From positions 33,995,501-34,059,500 of the forward strand of contig JAPTOF010000001.1 in assembly GCA_028554755.1 (NCBI GenBank): a stretch of DNA of 64,000 bases. The letters run 5' to 3'. The DNA is from Cordia subcordata (lineage: Eukaryota; Streptophyta; Magnoliopsida; Boraginales; Cordiaceae). The notes under the pieces were generated by a model, which was given only the letters and a program-made list of their open reading frames with translations, ran no database searches and had not been told where the DNA came from. The translations under genes and the position numbers were made by a program. Shown in pieces: positions 35,401-47,730 of this stretch. Every line of letters starts with the position of its first letter. Position 1 is the first letter of the stretch.

Positions 35401-36215
35401 TTAAATTGCTTCCATCCATTCAAGAATAAGAACACATGTTTGTCCATTAGCCTATGCTTGGTCTACTTATCATGACCACAATTGAAAACACATTTCTGTA
35501 AGAGCGAGCATACAAAATTATAAATAGCTAATGGACATCAGTTTTCACTCTTATTACAAAAAAGAGGAAGAGTCATCTGCAAATAAATATATTTTATCCA
35601 GCAAGAGATTACATTGATCAAAGCTATACAAAAATCAGTCACTAGATATTCTTTTTTCTTTCTGGTAACTGGGGGAGCACACATGCGATATACTTAATTT
35701 TAAATTGCCTAAGAAAAGAGTACAGCCAACAAAAAGAAAAATACAACACAAGGCCATGATCATTTTAGGTGCATATTTGTAGAGTTATGATGACAGCTAG
35801 GACGATGGAAGAAACACTAATCAAAGTGGACTTTTGCAAGAAATAAACCATGCCAAGAGCATCAATAAGACTAATTCGAGATGGGATTATTCATAATGCT
35901 GTCAACAAACCTGCAATAGAATGAGCCAACTGTTTGCCCCTGAACCATACCCGCGATGTATGTGGTAACCAGCTGGTGTTCCATCCAAGCACACTGTAAA
36001 GAACAATGTTATGCTTAGCGTAATCAAAATAAAAAGAAAGCTGTTCACACGTACATATCAAAATTTGTAATGGTAATCATTAACCACTTTTTGAGGAACA
36101 ATTTACCATGTGAAGAAGATAACAGTATTAGGATAGAAAGATTTTATATCCTCGCAGAACTACAGTAGTGATGATTAAGGCAGCATGTACTCATTTTTTC
36201 ACTCTAAGGGGTAAC

Positions 36216-36246
<31 letters not shown>

Positions 36247-37887
36247 CAAAAGGGTATTACTTTTCAGAAACATCAGCGAAGGCAAATTTAACTCACTGCT
36301 ATCATTGAAAAGAAGAAGAATCTGCATCTGCCGGGTGGAAAGATGAAAATTTTGAAAATTCATCTATATATCATATATCATATATATCTAGTCCGAGATA
36401 ATCACTATTTAGCGGCAAAAATCATCAGCGAATCACAACAGATTCAAAATGGCATACAAATCAGAGATAATGACCTTTTGTTTTGTCGAGAAGAAATTGC
36501 GGTTAGCCTAACCTCTGAATTTTCTGATACTTCATTTTTGTTTAAACAAGTCCAAAAGTCATTTTCTGAGGATGCACGTTCTGAATGTAGTAAAGTTGGG
36601 CCTTTGAGAGAATGAATTCTGGCCGAAGCGAGATGGGCTGCAAAATAGGTGTATGAAATGGGTCGACATTGCAGGTTTTAAGAAAAAGATAGAGGCCCAA
36701 GCCCGCCAACGGGTACAGATGGTGGAGGGTGATTAGTTTTTTTTGTTCAGAGTAAAAGTGAGATGGGCTGTAAAATAGGTGTATGAAGGATAAGCATAGG
36801 ATTGATGCTTCCTCAAGGATTTTTAGATGTTAAAAATCAGAGATAATGGCCAACGTAGTCGTTTTTTCTTGCAAGTTTATACTTAAATAACTAACTTTTG
36901 AAAGAAATGAGAAAAATAATTACTTAAACTAAAATCGTGTCTTGAAAATACAATTTCAATGTTAACCATATCTGGGTGGCATTGGCTGATGTGGAAGTTT
37001 AGTGCCAAGTGAAAATCGTGTCTGGAAGACAATTTTTGAAAATGATATCAATCTCATGCAAAAAAAAAAAAAAAGCCCCCACAACGGCAGCTTTTATTTT
37101 AATAATCAGCACGAGATTTTTTATCGAATGAAGAGAGCTTACTTCAAGATATCTGCGTCTACATCAGTGTCTTCTTTAAAGTAAAATTTCAAAGCTTCAA
37201 AGAGAATTGCAGTGGCTTGAAAAAGCCAAAAAAGATGCGGACCTGCAGTGGTTTGGCTGAAGAAGTCGTGGGTTGAGAGAAAGAAAAAAGAAAAGTTGCC
37301 GACTTGAGGTGGCTTGGCTGAAGGGAATACGTGGTTTCAACCCACCAAAAAGACAAAGTGATTTCAAGTCACGAGTTCAACGTGGCTATTCCAGCCACAT
37401 CAGCCTCTCTCTGATTTTTGGTGAAATCGTGTCTTCATTTTGCAATGAGGGCTATTTTTCCTCATTTATTTCCAAACTTTTTATATTTTAGTATAAAATT
37501 AAAAAAAAAAAAGGCTATTTAACTGATTATCTCTACAAATCAAGCAGTAAGATCCAAAATAGCGGATGATATGTCATATATCATATGTATCTAGTCCAAG
37601 ACAATCAGTATATAGCAGCAAAAATCATCAGCAAAATCACAATAGATCCAAAATAGCAGATGAAATTGGAAAACAAGAAACACTTGAAGAAAGTAATTAT
37701 TAATAACATGCAAAGAGAAAAAGAGTCAGAATGCACCGGCGAGTTTCTCAGCCGCTCCTTCAATTAAAGTAAGCCCCACCATGAGCTGAGTCGCGTTTTT
37801 AGCAGCAGCAGCACCAGCAGTATAAGATACAGTGGGTACTGCTATGAGTACTATGAAACAGAGGATGGTGGCTCTGAGAGGGGACAT
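32433..37887 (-). CDS. PAE: Pectin acetylesterase, complete 12-exon gene
   Basis: Plant pectin acetylesterases (CAZy CE13, Notum-like fold) remove acetyl groups from pectin in the cell wall. Exons: 37737-37887, 35911-35993, 34809-34938, 34627-34700, 34449-34535, 34235-34359, 34085-34145, 33347-33400, 33148-33225, 32887-32992, 32661-32803, 32433-32534. All introns are GT-AG and phases agree; the product is 397 aa, the usual family length. Residues 1-25 form a hydrophobic leader. [22 protein letters not shown] marks the mature start. Putative catalytic residues are Ser182 (GCSSGG), Asp278 (AAYDSWQ) and His345 (CFAHCQ). The C-terminus keeps AVGDWFFDR and CPCDKSCHN. Odd: the family EGGGWC motif reads QGGASC across the exon 2-3 junction. 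The start is the first in-frame ATG, about 120 bp from a TATA box. Family assignment is firm; activity is uncertain because of QGGASC. Confidence 0.9.
36361..36452. repeat. Internal repeat in PAE intron 1
   Basis: About 90 bp (tatcatatat..tcatcagcgaatcacaacag) resemble 37573-37660, the sequence just downstream of exon 1 on the minus strand, and 1752-1855 in duplication copy A. Intron 1 therefore contains a second copy of its own 5' part. Confidence 0.6.
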
Positions 37888-39948
37888 GTCGTCGCCGGAG
37901 GAGGAGGAGCTCCCTGGTTGCGCCGAGAGGGTGGTGGAGTATGCTGCTGCTGAATGTTAATGGTTTGGTTGATGGTGGTGATCATGACTGATAAGTGGTG
38001 GGGGGTTTTATAGATTTAACGTTGCCCAATATACTAATTTCGTGTTTTTTTCTTCCATGCGCAATGCTGGCATAGATATTACAACATTAACGACGACGAC
38101 GACGACGACATGAGAGGCTATTAGCGTTTTCAGTCACCATGGGCATTCTATCATTCAGTGTATCTAACTCTATCTAACTCTATTGGATAAGCCGTTTACT
38201 TTTTAACTTCTTAAGGCTGTGCCACCAAGTTAAGTAAAGATCAATTGAGTACCACAATAAGTACGTTAATTGGCATGTGGGAGATATCAAATTCATTAGA
38301 TACATCCTCTTTAATAGTCTATGTTTCCAAATCAAACAGTTATTTGATATTGTGTTAAAAACTTCTAATTTCTTTTTTATGTGTATTTACCACCCTAAAC
38401 TATTCATGGCTCCATTTGATTCTTTGCTTACGATGAAAATTTGAAATGCGATATCTCTTGGTCAATCTTTTGTAGCAGGCAGACGAGTAGAACCAAATCT
38501 TTGTCCTCTATGATTTCAAGATTTCCATGCAATGCTGAGGTAAACCAACCCCGGGGGGCCGGAGGCGGCTACGGGGGGCCAAGAATATCCCATTACGAGA
38601 GGAATTGCAAAAAAACTGAACAAAAAAAGAACGATTAAAATGACGAATTTATGCGTTACCTCTTCCAAGTACTAATAATTATCAATTGATAATCAAAAAG
38701 CATGAACCTACTCTAGCCATTGGTTTGACGGTATATGTGCATTCATGAACCTACACCACTTTTTTAATATGAGAAAGCAATTAATGATTTATTCAAGGGA
38801 AAATAATTTCAAGTGTAAAAAGGATATAATTGTGGTGTCTCAATTTGTTTTGGGACAAAAGGTGAGATCGTCTACTAGTAAGCGTTATGAGTTTAGGTAA
38901 TAACTCAATTTAATCATTTTACACTATAATATATTTGAAAGCTAAGATGATTATTTTACGTTTCACTAATCTTTACTCGTGGCTTCGAAATTTTGGACAA
39001 CATGAGGTGTGGTAGTATCTAAATAAATGATTCCCTTAGGGTTTAAGTTGTTAGTGACGGGTAAATCATGAATAGTAAGACCTAATGCAATAGGAATTAC
39101 AGATCATTATGTTAAAGGCAAGCATTTGAGATAAGTTGATCGGTGTTGCTTTCAGAGATATGGGAGACTATTAGCATTTCACATGGTTAGTCTGTTTAAT
39201 TGTTTTGTTTGCTTAATTACATTTAGTAGCTTTTGCCTCACGCGCATGCATGAATATTTCAGGAGTCGTTTCACACGTTCTGTTCAAACATACCATACTC
39301 CATTGAAGCACCATTAAAGCATTGCAGCTGTATTTCATTATCTTTTTACTTTTTTATGCAGTTTTAGCATTGAAGAAAGAATGCAGTGATACTGAGCTTA
39401 GCTAGAAATGCATACAAGAAGCTTCCTTTGATCAGAATTTATTAATCCCCCAACACCTTTTGTTCATGTTGAGCTTTCAATGTTCAAGCCCCAAAACAAG
39501 AGAGCGAAAAAAAAAAGTACATCTTTTTGTAATTTAGAACTACAATTTTGAAATACAAGAAAGATCAAATCTTTGCTTTTAGGGCTTAGCTTCTGGACCT
39601 GGATCGAAGTTGCGAAAATAGGTTTTTTCTTTATTTTTCTTTCAGATTTTAACCAGAAATGTCTAAAACTAATATTTTGGAGAAACCCACTAAAATTGTG
39701 AGTTTTCACGTGACATCTATTGAAATTATTAGAGAGGAGAAAAAGATTACAGCTGGCGATTTTCTACAAAAGGTATGCTTTAAATATTTTGAGTTTTTGT
39801 AAAATGCATATATATGAAAAGATATCTTATATATAATTATAAAAAATAACTCATCATCTTATACGATAAAAGTATGATTTTTTAAAAAATTTTGCAAGAT
39901 GATTCTAATATAATATATTATATTTTATAAGATAAAAATAGACAATAT
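36903..39948. repeat. Segmental duplication copy B (paralogue of 1088-3755)
   Basis: Close match to 1088-3755. It includes the 5' part of PAE intron 1, exon 1, and the upstream region to 39948, where the sequence switches to block Y. A (GAC)n tract at about 38090-38110 and about 400 bp around 38028-38440 are specific to this copy. Confidence 0.85.
38006..38013 (-). promoter_or_regulatory. TATA box of the PAE gene
   Basis: Minus-strand CTATAAAA lies about 120 bp upstream of the ATG at 37887. The same place in duplication copy A (2185-2192) reads CTATGAAA. The position is reasonable for a plant core promoter with a short leader. No other element was identified with confidence. Confidence 0.6.
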
Positions 39949-40468
39949 GGTTCTAGGCTTCTAGCTTAGATAATACAAAAGAAAAAGTTTGTTACCAAAC
40001 TAATATAGGTTGGGAATTAATTGTTGGAATAATACACATACCAAATGATTTGGTGCAGGAATTCTTTTTTTTTTTTTTTAATCCCCATAGCAAATCGAAT
40101 GAGGTGAGGCATGCCAATTTTTTTCTCCATTAGCGCCAAATCAATTGTTGCGTAACCGTTCTCTCCCCTCCCTCCTATCCCCCCACGCCAACCCCCCCTA
40201 ACATCAAATCAATGGGCAAACATTTAACAATACGTCTTCTTGCATTAAATCATCATATCATTCCCCTAATCTTATTAATTATTAAAAGAGTAAAATGTAT
40301 CAGACCCCCTGTGCTTATCAAAAGTGCACCAAATCCTCTTGTGGTCTAAAAAATCTCATATAACCCTCTCATGGTCCATAAAAGTGCATCAAATCTCCCT
40401 ATCGTTAAAAAATTCATTATATTTAACCATAATTATTTGGAATTATCCAAACTACCCTTCTCTATTTT

Positions 40469-40513
<45 letters not shown>

Positions 40514-41400
40514 CTAGAAAGATTTGAATCTTTAAACCTCAAATTAAAACAATAAATACTCGAACCAACTATGCTATAAATAATTTATATTTTAACTTAA
40601 TTTCAAGTTGAATTATATTTAGAATATATAATAGCATAATGATGTATTTTTTTATGTAAAATTTCTTAGCAACATTTTTAAATAAAAATCAACCTCAAAT
40701 CATAGTTTTAACCATTAACTATATCAATGAAATGATAAATAACGATTATATTAATAAGAATAAAGAAAAGTCATAGTTTTAACCGTTGGCAAGATTGCTC
40801 TGATAATGTAGACTTTTATTTTTCTACTTTAATGACAAGTTTATTTGCTTACTTGATATGTCAAAGTCTAGATAATGACAAAAAAAAATTATAAATAATA
40901 ATACAGAATTAAAAAAAAAAACTTTTTTTAACGATTGACAAGAAGAAAAGTTACGTGACTTTTGTGATGACAATTCAGGAATAAAGTTGTAACCTGTTAT
41001 TTGCGAGAAACAAAGAGTTAGAAGAGTAAAAGTTTATTTTTGATCAAAAAAGAAAAAAAAAATACAACTTTGAAGTGCTAAAATAATAAATATTAAAATC
41101 TTAAAATCCCTTTATTTTTGCCTCTTTTTTGGCTCGGTTGCTGAATGCTATCTTTTTTATTTAGGTCTAAGTATTGTGAGCGCTAGTTGAATGCCACTAC
41201 TAGTTTGAGTAATTTCAAACAATTGTGATTAAAGATAACGAATTTTTTAAAGGCATTGGATTTGATGCACTTTTATATACCATAAAGGAGTTATGTGAGA
41301 TTTTTTACACTACAAGGGATTCGGTTTAATTTTGATAAACCACAAAAGAGTTTAGTACATTTTACCCTAACAAAATTATACAACAAATGAGCCAATTTCC
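39949..41400. repeat. Block Y fragment (S1 3' end and Mutator-like element)
   Basis: Begins at ttctaggcttctagcttagataat, the last codons of the S1-like gene (compare 29911-29935), and continues with its 3' flank. It carries the third Mutator-like element. The rest of the S1-like gene is missing, cut at the junction with duplication copy B. Confidence 0.75.
40288..41367. mobile_element. Mutator-like long-inverted-repeat element, copy 3
   Basis: About 1080 bp with TIRs like copies 1 and 2 but more divergent, flanked by ttattaaaa and taacaaaat. Its interior differs from about 40695 onwards and lacks the frame seen in the other copies. It contains an (AT)n tract at 40472-40511. Confidence 0.7.
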
Positions 41401-42488
41401 AGATCCAGGACCAAATATTCAGCCAAGACGGGTTGGTCCATCAACATTTCCCTTGACATCCATGCAAGCATATACGGTGGCCATTGTATTTGAAAAATCT
41501 CAGTTCAAAGATTCAAAGATGGTCATTTTGTAATGAAATTCGTTCAAGGCAAATACGCATTAGAAAATTTGGAATTAGAGGATAGTTTATGTAATTGAGA
41601 GTATTTTTTATGAAATCTTGGGTTCAATCCTATAGGGTCGGAGGTTAGTGCTTTACATGGGTTTAAATTTTTAATAATAGATGTTAAATGTAGTTAAATT
41701 TATTTATATTTAATAATAGATGACAAATTTATTCCTGAAATCATGTGCTTTGATTGTCTTTTTCAATAGTAGACATTAAATTTGACTCAAATCATTTGAA
41801 ATTAACAAATGACTGTTATTTTAAGCATTAATTGATTTGCAATTAAACTTTTAAACTAAAACTAATAATATATCCATAATAGAAAGAATTGATTTTTTTG
41901 AAATTCACATATAAATATTCTTTTAAGTATTATTTGATTGGTTATTTAACTTTTAGAACTAACCATATATAGTCATTAGATAAGGAAAGGAATCTTTTGG
42001 AATTCACAAAACAAATTTTATTTTAACTATTGATTGATTGACCATTTATTTTTTTAATTAAAAATAATAATATACTTTCATGAAAATAAAAATAATCAAA
42101 AATAAAATAAATAATATATAATTATATAAGCTAATTGAAAAACAATCAATACTATGTAAACACTGACATTGCACCTCACAATACTTAAAAAAAAATTTTA
42201 GTATAGATAAAATAAAAGTCCAATTAGTGGTGTGCTAGAACTAAAAAAAAAAGAATTATTGTTGACGTGGTAAAAGAAGCCGCAAAATTTTTAATGATTG
42301 ACGTGGCAGATTTTAGTAAATCTTGAATGTCAGTGATTGAAGGCTCAATTAATAACATGGTACAAGAACAACGAGTTTAGAAATCCAATTATCCATATGA
42401 TACAAGGAAAACGAATTTAGAAGAACTACACACGGAAATAAAATGAAGTTTGAAACAAGATAAGATCCATGTGAATGGATAATACTAA
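41401..42488. other. AT-rich intergenic DNA, nothing recognised
   Basis: Very AT-rich, with no coding frame or paired repeat ends that I could see. Confidence 0.6.
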
Positions 42489-42715
42489 GGGCCTGTTTGA
42501 ATTGACTTTTTTTAAAAAAAAAAGTACTTTTTTTCCTGAAAATGTTACATTAAATTTGCAATAATTATTTAATTTGGCTTCCAAAAAAGCTAAAACTCTG
42601 AAAAAGTTCAAATACAACTTTTTTCAGAAACCAAAATTTTCAGCTTCTAAAAAAAACTGTTTTTCAAAAGTTGTTAAAAAAAGCGCTTTTAAAAAAAATC
42701 AATCCAAACGAGCCC
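42489..42715. mobile_element. Tourist-like MITE, copy 2
   Basis: 227 bp, the same length as the copy at 19647-19873, with TIRs GGGCCTGTTTGAATT and AATCCAAACGAGCCC. It has a perfect TAA target duplication (42486-42488 and 42716-42718), as expected for PIF/Harbinger-type MITEs. Non-coding. Confidence 0.9.
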
Positions 42716-42983
42716 TAATACTGAACTTATCTTGTATATAGAATAATAGGCATAAACAGAAGACCGAACCACATTAAAATTCCTATTGCATGTGTGTTAA
42801 TTTTGGCTGCTTAATGCATATGTGCTTAATATGCTTCTCCCTGTCTCAACATTTGATAAAAGTGTAAATCCCTGTATTGAAGGTGCTAATAAGATCTCAA
42901 TTAATATTGCTACTTTACTATGCATTGGCAAGCTAAAGATTATTATTTACTTGTTATTTAAAAACTGCAAATTAGTGATTATC

Positions 42984-43100
42984 AGCCTGTTTGGCTAAGC
43001 TTATCCAAGAGTTATAAGCTGTAAATATTAAAAAACATGTAAGGGGAGTAATTTTTTGTAAGAACTTATAAGCTGCAAAATAAGCAAAGCCAAACGAGCT
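42984..43100. mobile_element. Small inverted-repeat MITE, unclassified
   Basis: About 117 bp with imperfect TIRs: AGCCTGTTTGGCTAAGCTTAT at the left and, read on the other strand, AGCTCGTTTGGCTTTGCTTAT at the right. No clear target duplication was found; hAT or Harbinger are both possible. Confidence 0.5.
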
Positions 43101-43497
43101 TTTTCATCTGCCGTGCGATGATTCAATAATTTTAGTGGACCCTGATCCAGCTATACGCGTTACTCCATTATATCCAAGACAAAATTTGGCAACATTTTAT
43201 TTTCCAAAAGTTCTGCGCGCCAACATCGGATGATCAGGAAACCTCCTTTAATTAATCATGCATTATTCCTCAACTCCTTAACGCATTTCTTTTCTACGAC
43301 CATTATGATTAGCCTTTGCAACCTAATTATAGTCCTATCGACACTTTATATCCATGCAAGTGTTTGTGTGTGGCCATCTCCACCTGCTGTACAGGTCAAT
43401 TATTATTGGCATGAAATGCTCCAAGAGTTTGTGCCAAGTTAAAAGTCGAAGAGTATGATAGTCTTGTAGTTATGTATGTAGGCTATTCTTCATTTTT

Positions 43498-43933
43498 GGG
43501 AGAATTTCACAAATGTCCTTATTATTAATAAAAAGTATCAATTTAGTCTTTATTATTTCAAAAGTGATTCATTTAGTCCCAATATTTACAAAAAAAAGTC
43601 AATTTGATCCATATTATTTTAAGAGTAATCTATTTAGCCGTTAATATTCATAAGAAAAATCAATTTTCGTGAAAAATATCAATTTTCATCCCCAAATGTG
43701 TCCATCATATGACCATTATTTAGGCAAAAATTAGATCGCACGATCATTTTCAAGGCTAAATTGAGGATTAATTAGGTCATTTTTGCAAACTTCAGCGATG
43801 AAATTGGGCATATTTAAAACAATAGAGACCAAAATGACACTTTTTAATACATTAGGGACTAAATAGGTTATTTTTTAAACAATAAGGACGAGACTAACAC
43901 TTAAATAATAGGGACTATTTGTTGAATTTTCCC
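43498..43933. mobile_element. Foldback MITE with long inverted repeats, Mutator-like
   Basis: About 436 bp. The ends gggagaatttcacaaatgtcc and ggactatttgttgaattttccc start inverted repeats of about 130 bp. The 9-bp flanks ttcattttt and tttattttt differ once, fitting a Mutator-like target duplication. No coding sequence. Confidence 0.65.
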
Positions 43934-46460
43934 TTTATTTTTCATTGAATCAATTATCCAAATGGTTTTCATAGTTATCACATTTTTTTAAATTACTCTA
44001 TGTAGTGGCCAAAATTAGCCTCGGCCTATATAGCATCTATTTTAAAGGGATTATAAGGTTACTCGTGGCCCATAAACACAATATGGCCCAAGTAAGCCAA
44101 TGTGAGTCACCTATTCATGGTGAAGGCTACACTTGGCATAACTAGTCTTGTATTACCATGTAGTATACCAAGTCTCCAAAGTACTCCATAAGATAACCAC
44201 CCCACATTAGTGATATTGATGTGATAAACACAACTCATCTACATGGGCGACTCTCATACTCTAAAGAGTCTCTTAAACATCTAGGGAGAGGTAGATAACT
44301 ATTTACAATCTTAGCACGTTTCTGGCTAGATTAGCATTGATGCTTTTAGGAGTCTATCAAAGGGCAAAGTCATACAGGTCTCTACGATTGCAAATTATAA
44401 ATGCACCTCTCTTACCAGCGGAGAAGGATCCGACAGTTGACACAATAACTCAAATACACCTAGCTTGCTTTCTACACACTATCAAAGTCCATCTTTACTC
44501 CTTTCATATAACCTTACACCATTTCTCTTTATCCGTTAACAAATTTCGGCGTCGAGACGTAGTTGGCCAGTACTACACCTATGTCAAAGACTCACCAGTC
44601 TTTTCCGCTTTCTGTTTCGTAGGTTACTAGTGACCCCCAAAATTTCGTGATTGTAGATTTTAACATCTACAGTCTACATTATTTTAAAATATTCAAACTA
44701 GTCTTTAATATCACTAAAAGACTCCAATTACCGTGAATCCTAACTCTTGGATGGATAGCTAGACTGGATGAGGAGAATTGGCAGTTCCCCAATCTAATTT
44801 GTTGAATATTTTTATGACGAGGGAGCCCAACTGGCGGGGCTCGACTATCAATTGCCTAGCGGAGCCCATCCACTAATTGCACAGCAGGGCCTGGCCACCA
44901 ATTACCATTGGAGCCCAACTATTAATTAAAAACCCTGAGTGTAATGACCCCCTCCAAGACCATTGCGCCAGGTTAGTCAAGGCACTTATCTAAGGTAGAG
45001 GATTGGATTCGAATTTGAATCATGAGTCTTGTACATTTTTAACTCTTAGCATTGGAGCATCTCTAGGGATAAAATTGGAAGTCGAACTAATTTGTCGAAT
45101 TAGAATAATAAACTTTTCCTCTTTTTACAAAAATATTCAGATTAATGCAAAATATTTTATAAATATAATCAAATTAATCTATATATATTATTTAATTATT
45201 CTTAATGAAACATTGAGGCACCTAATGGTACAAACATTTGTCACTGTTGCGGCAAGATGCATATAGCATACATAAAGTTTCACCAAGAAACCCTTTGAAA
45301 AGAAAACAGAAGGAGAAGAAAAAGAAAAACAAATAAAAGAAAGAAAGAGATTGTTAGTAGCATTAAGATAAAAGACATAAATCTAGAAATGAATGCACTG
45401 GATGCACTCGATCATTCACAATGATACGGTTTGGAATCCGACTCCATGCCATCTCAGACCCTGGCAGCATCTATATAAAGACCACATGCTCCTTTGCCCC
45501 AAAAAATTGGGTCAAGGGATCTATTTGGTCAGTTTTGGAATTACTCGCTCCAAGGGGTGATAATTCGAATTCAAATATCTAAAATAAAGTTAGGAGAAAG
45601 AAAAAAGAAAAAGAAAAGAAAAGAAGAGCTCAAGTAATATTATGAGGCCCAGCAGTTTGATCATGTTACTTGAAAGACAGGTTTGTTCGTCGGAAGAAAA
45701 AAACAACAAAGAAAAATTATTGACAGGAATGTGCAAACATGTATTATATGCCATGACCTCTTTTCTTTATTGATTGGTGAAATTATTATGACTGCTTGTT
45801 TATGATCGCAAAAGCAAATTATATTTTCCGAAGAACGTTTAATGTGTGTGTTTGTGATCGTTATCATATAACGAAAACTAGTTGTCTACTTGTGTAATGC
45901 ACGAGTTTTGGTATTAACTTTGTAATATAAATTTTTATAAATATCAAACACTCTAAATAATTATATGCTTTAGATCTTAGAGTTAAAAATTAAAGAAGAA
46001 TTAAAAAATAATAAGTGATTAACAGTGGTAAATCATTATAAAGTAGATGTAGTAAATAAATTTTATGGGTAAAACAAAAATATTGTCATAATCTGTTTGT
46101 TCACATTTGATAATGAACAAGTGTAATGTTGTTGAAAGATAAAAATAAAAACAAATGCTCCTGTCAGTGAACTTTGGAAGAAAACATTTGAAATCTGTGG
46201 TTATTTGTTTTTTAAATTATAATATAAATAAAGTCACTTTTACAACCGACACTTAAAAGTAGGTAAATTCCACCACCCTTTTCTTTTCCTTTCAAGGTGG
46301 CAACATCCAAATTAAAGATCAATTATTCTTGGAGAAGAGATCCAACATACATCATCTCCCAAGAACTTTTATATTGCATTTGGAGATTCTTTTAAAACAT
46401 GTTTTCTTAAAAGAAGTGTCTTTTCAAAATTCGTCAGTCAATCAACACATTTGTTAGCTT

Positions 46461-46507
<47 letters not shown>

Positions 46508-47400
46508 ATAGGTGAAATTTTCGATGACCCAAGATTTTCTTACATTCTTTAACAAACAGTATTTTTTTTTTTCCTTCTTCTTCTTCTTTTTTCCTCTTAG
46601 AATAACGTCATGTCTTCCACCTTGATTCTCTATCATTATTATGCAACCTACCAATCAGTTCATAAGAAACTGACCTAAAAGATTGACAACACTGAGTCCC
46701 CACAACATGTGCTCCACCAACAAAAGTCTTCTTCTCTCAAAGCAACCTTCAGTCAAGAGCCCTCAATACACGCCTTGCGACGCGCTCTCTCTCTCTCATC
46801 ATGTGAGATAAAGATGTTCGACTTCATTCAAAGGAAATTAAATTCATGTCAAAAGTTAGAGTTTTGTCTTATAATTAGTTGATATTAGTATGAATCATTC
46901 ATAATTTTTATAGGTAATTTGAAATTTATGATTCTTTTCAGATAAGTAGGATTAGATATTTCGGAACTTTGCGTGGAGGTCAAGCTGAGTCCTGAAAATA
47001 GCCTACAGTATATCTCTTCTAAACTGTGTATAACAAAAATTTCGTGTACTAAATTATCGTTTATAAGTATAATTCCTAACAAACAGAATGGATTTGTAAT
47101 ACTAACCAAATGCATTTTTTGAATTTCCATTTTTATTCTTTTGTTGTTACACCTCTCGGCCTTTCGACCAATTAATGTATGAAATTGTGGTGGTCGAAGA
47201 CTTGATAAAAGATTATAATCTTAGAGTAGACCCAATACAATGATTAACGTTTAAGATAACTTCTTTTGATTTCAAGCGTTAAGAGAAAATTAAAGAAAAC
47301 AAAGGAAAAAAAGGGGCACCATAATCTGCGTGAAAAGTCCAAGATGGTCCAACATTTAATAATAAAATCAATAAATATACATTGACAATCTTATGCAATA
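43934..47400. other. Intergenic DNA with simple repeats, no gene recognised
   Basis: Contains an (AT)n tract at 46464-46502, purine- and pyrimidine-rich runs near 45300-45350, 45600-45630 and 46562-46600, and an isolated TATA-like box (tctatataaagacc, about 45470) without a convincing gene. The frames present are short and have no recognisable motif. 44000-44650 looks like transposon sequence but could not be assigned. Confidence 0.5.
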
Positions 47401-47730
47401 GAATTCGATACATATTGTTTCTATTATATTTTTCTATTTCCAACTGAAACCTCCATCAGTACAATCCCCCACCAGGCCAATTTGTCAACTTCAAAGAATT
47501 CAGTGAAATGCAATCTACCAATCCTAGTTCTCTTGCAAGATCAAAACAATAGCATACAAAACGTCTCCTAACATGTAAAGGGGAAAATTCAATATAAACG
47601 GAACTTGCAATTTTTCTGGTTACCCGGAAACGAGTCAACCGCGTGGAATATTTGCTTGATTTACGCTTCCATCAATTGGCAATTGCAAGGTCATCTAGGA
47701 TTTTAGCGAACGCTTCAATTTCATTTCGCG

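Noticed and set aside
45460..45485. TATA-like box tctatataaagacc as a gene promoter
   Set aside because: No coding region with support lies within 2 kb downstream on that strand.
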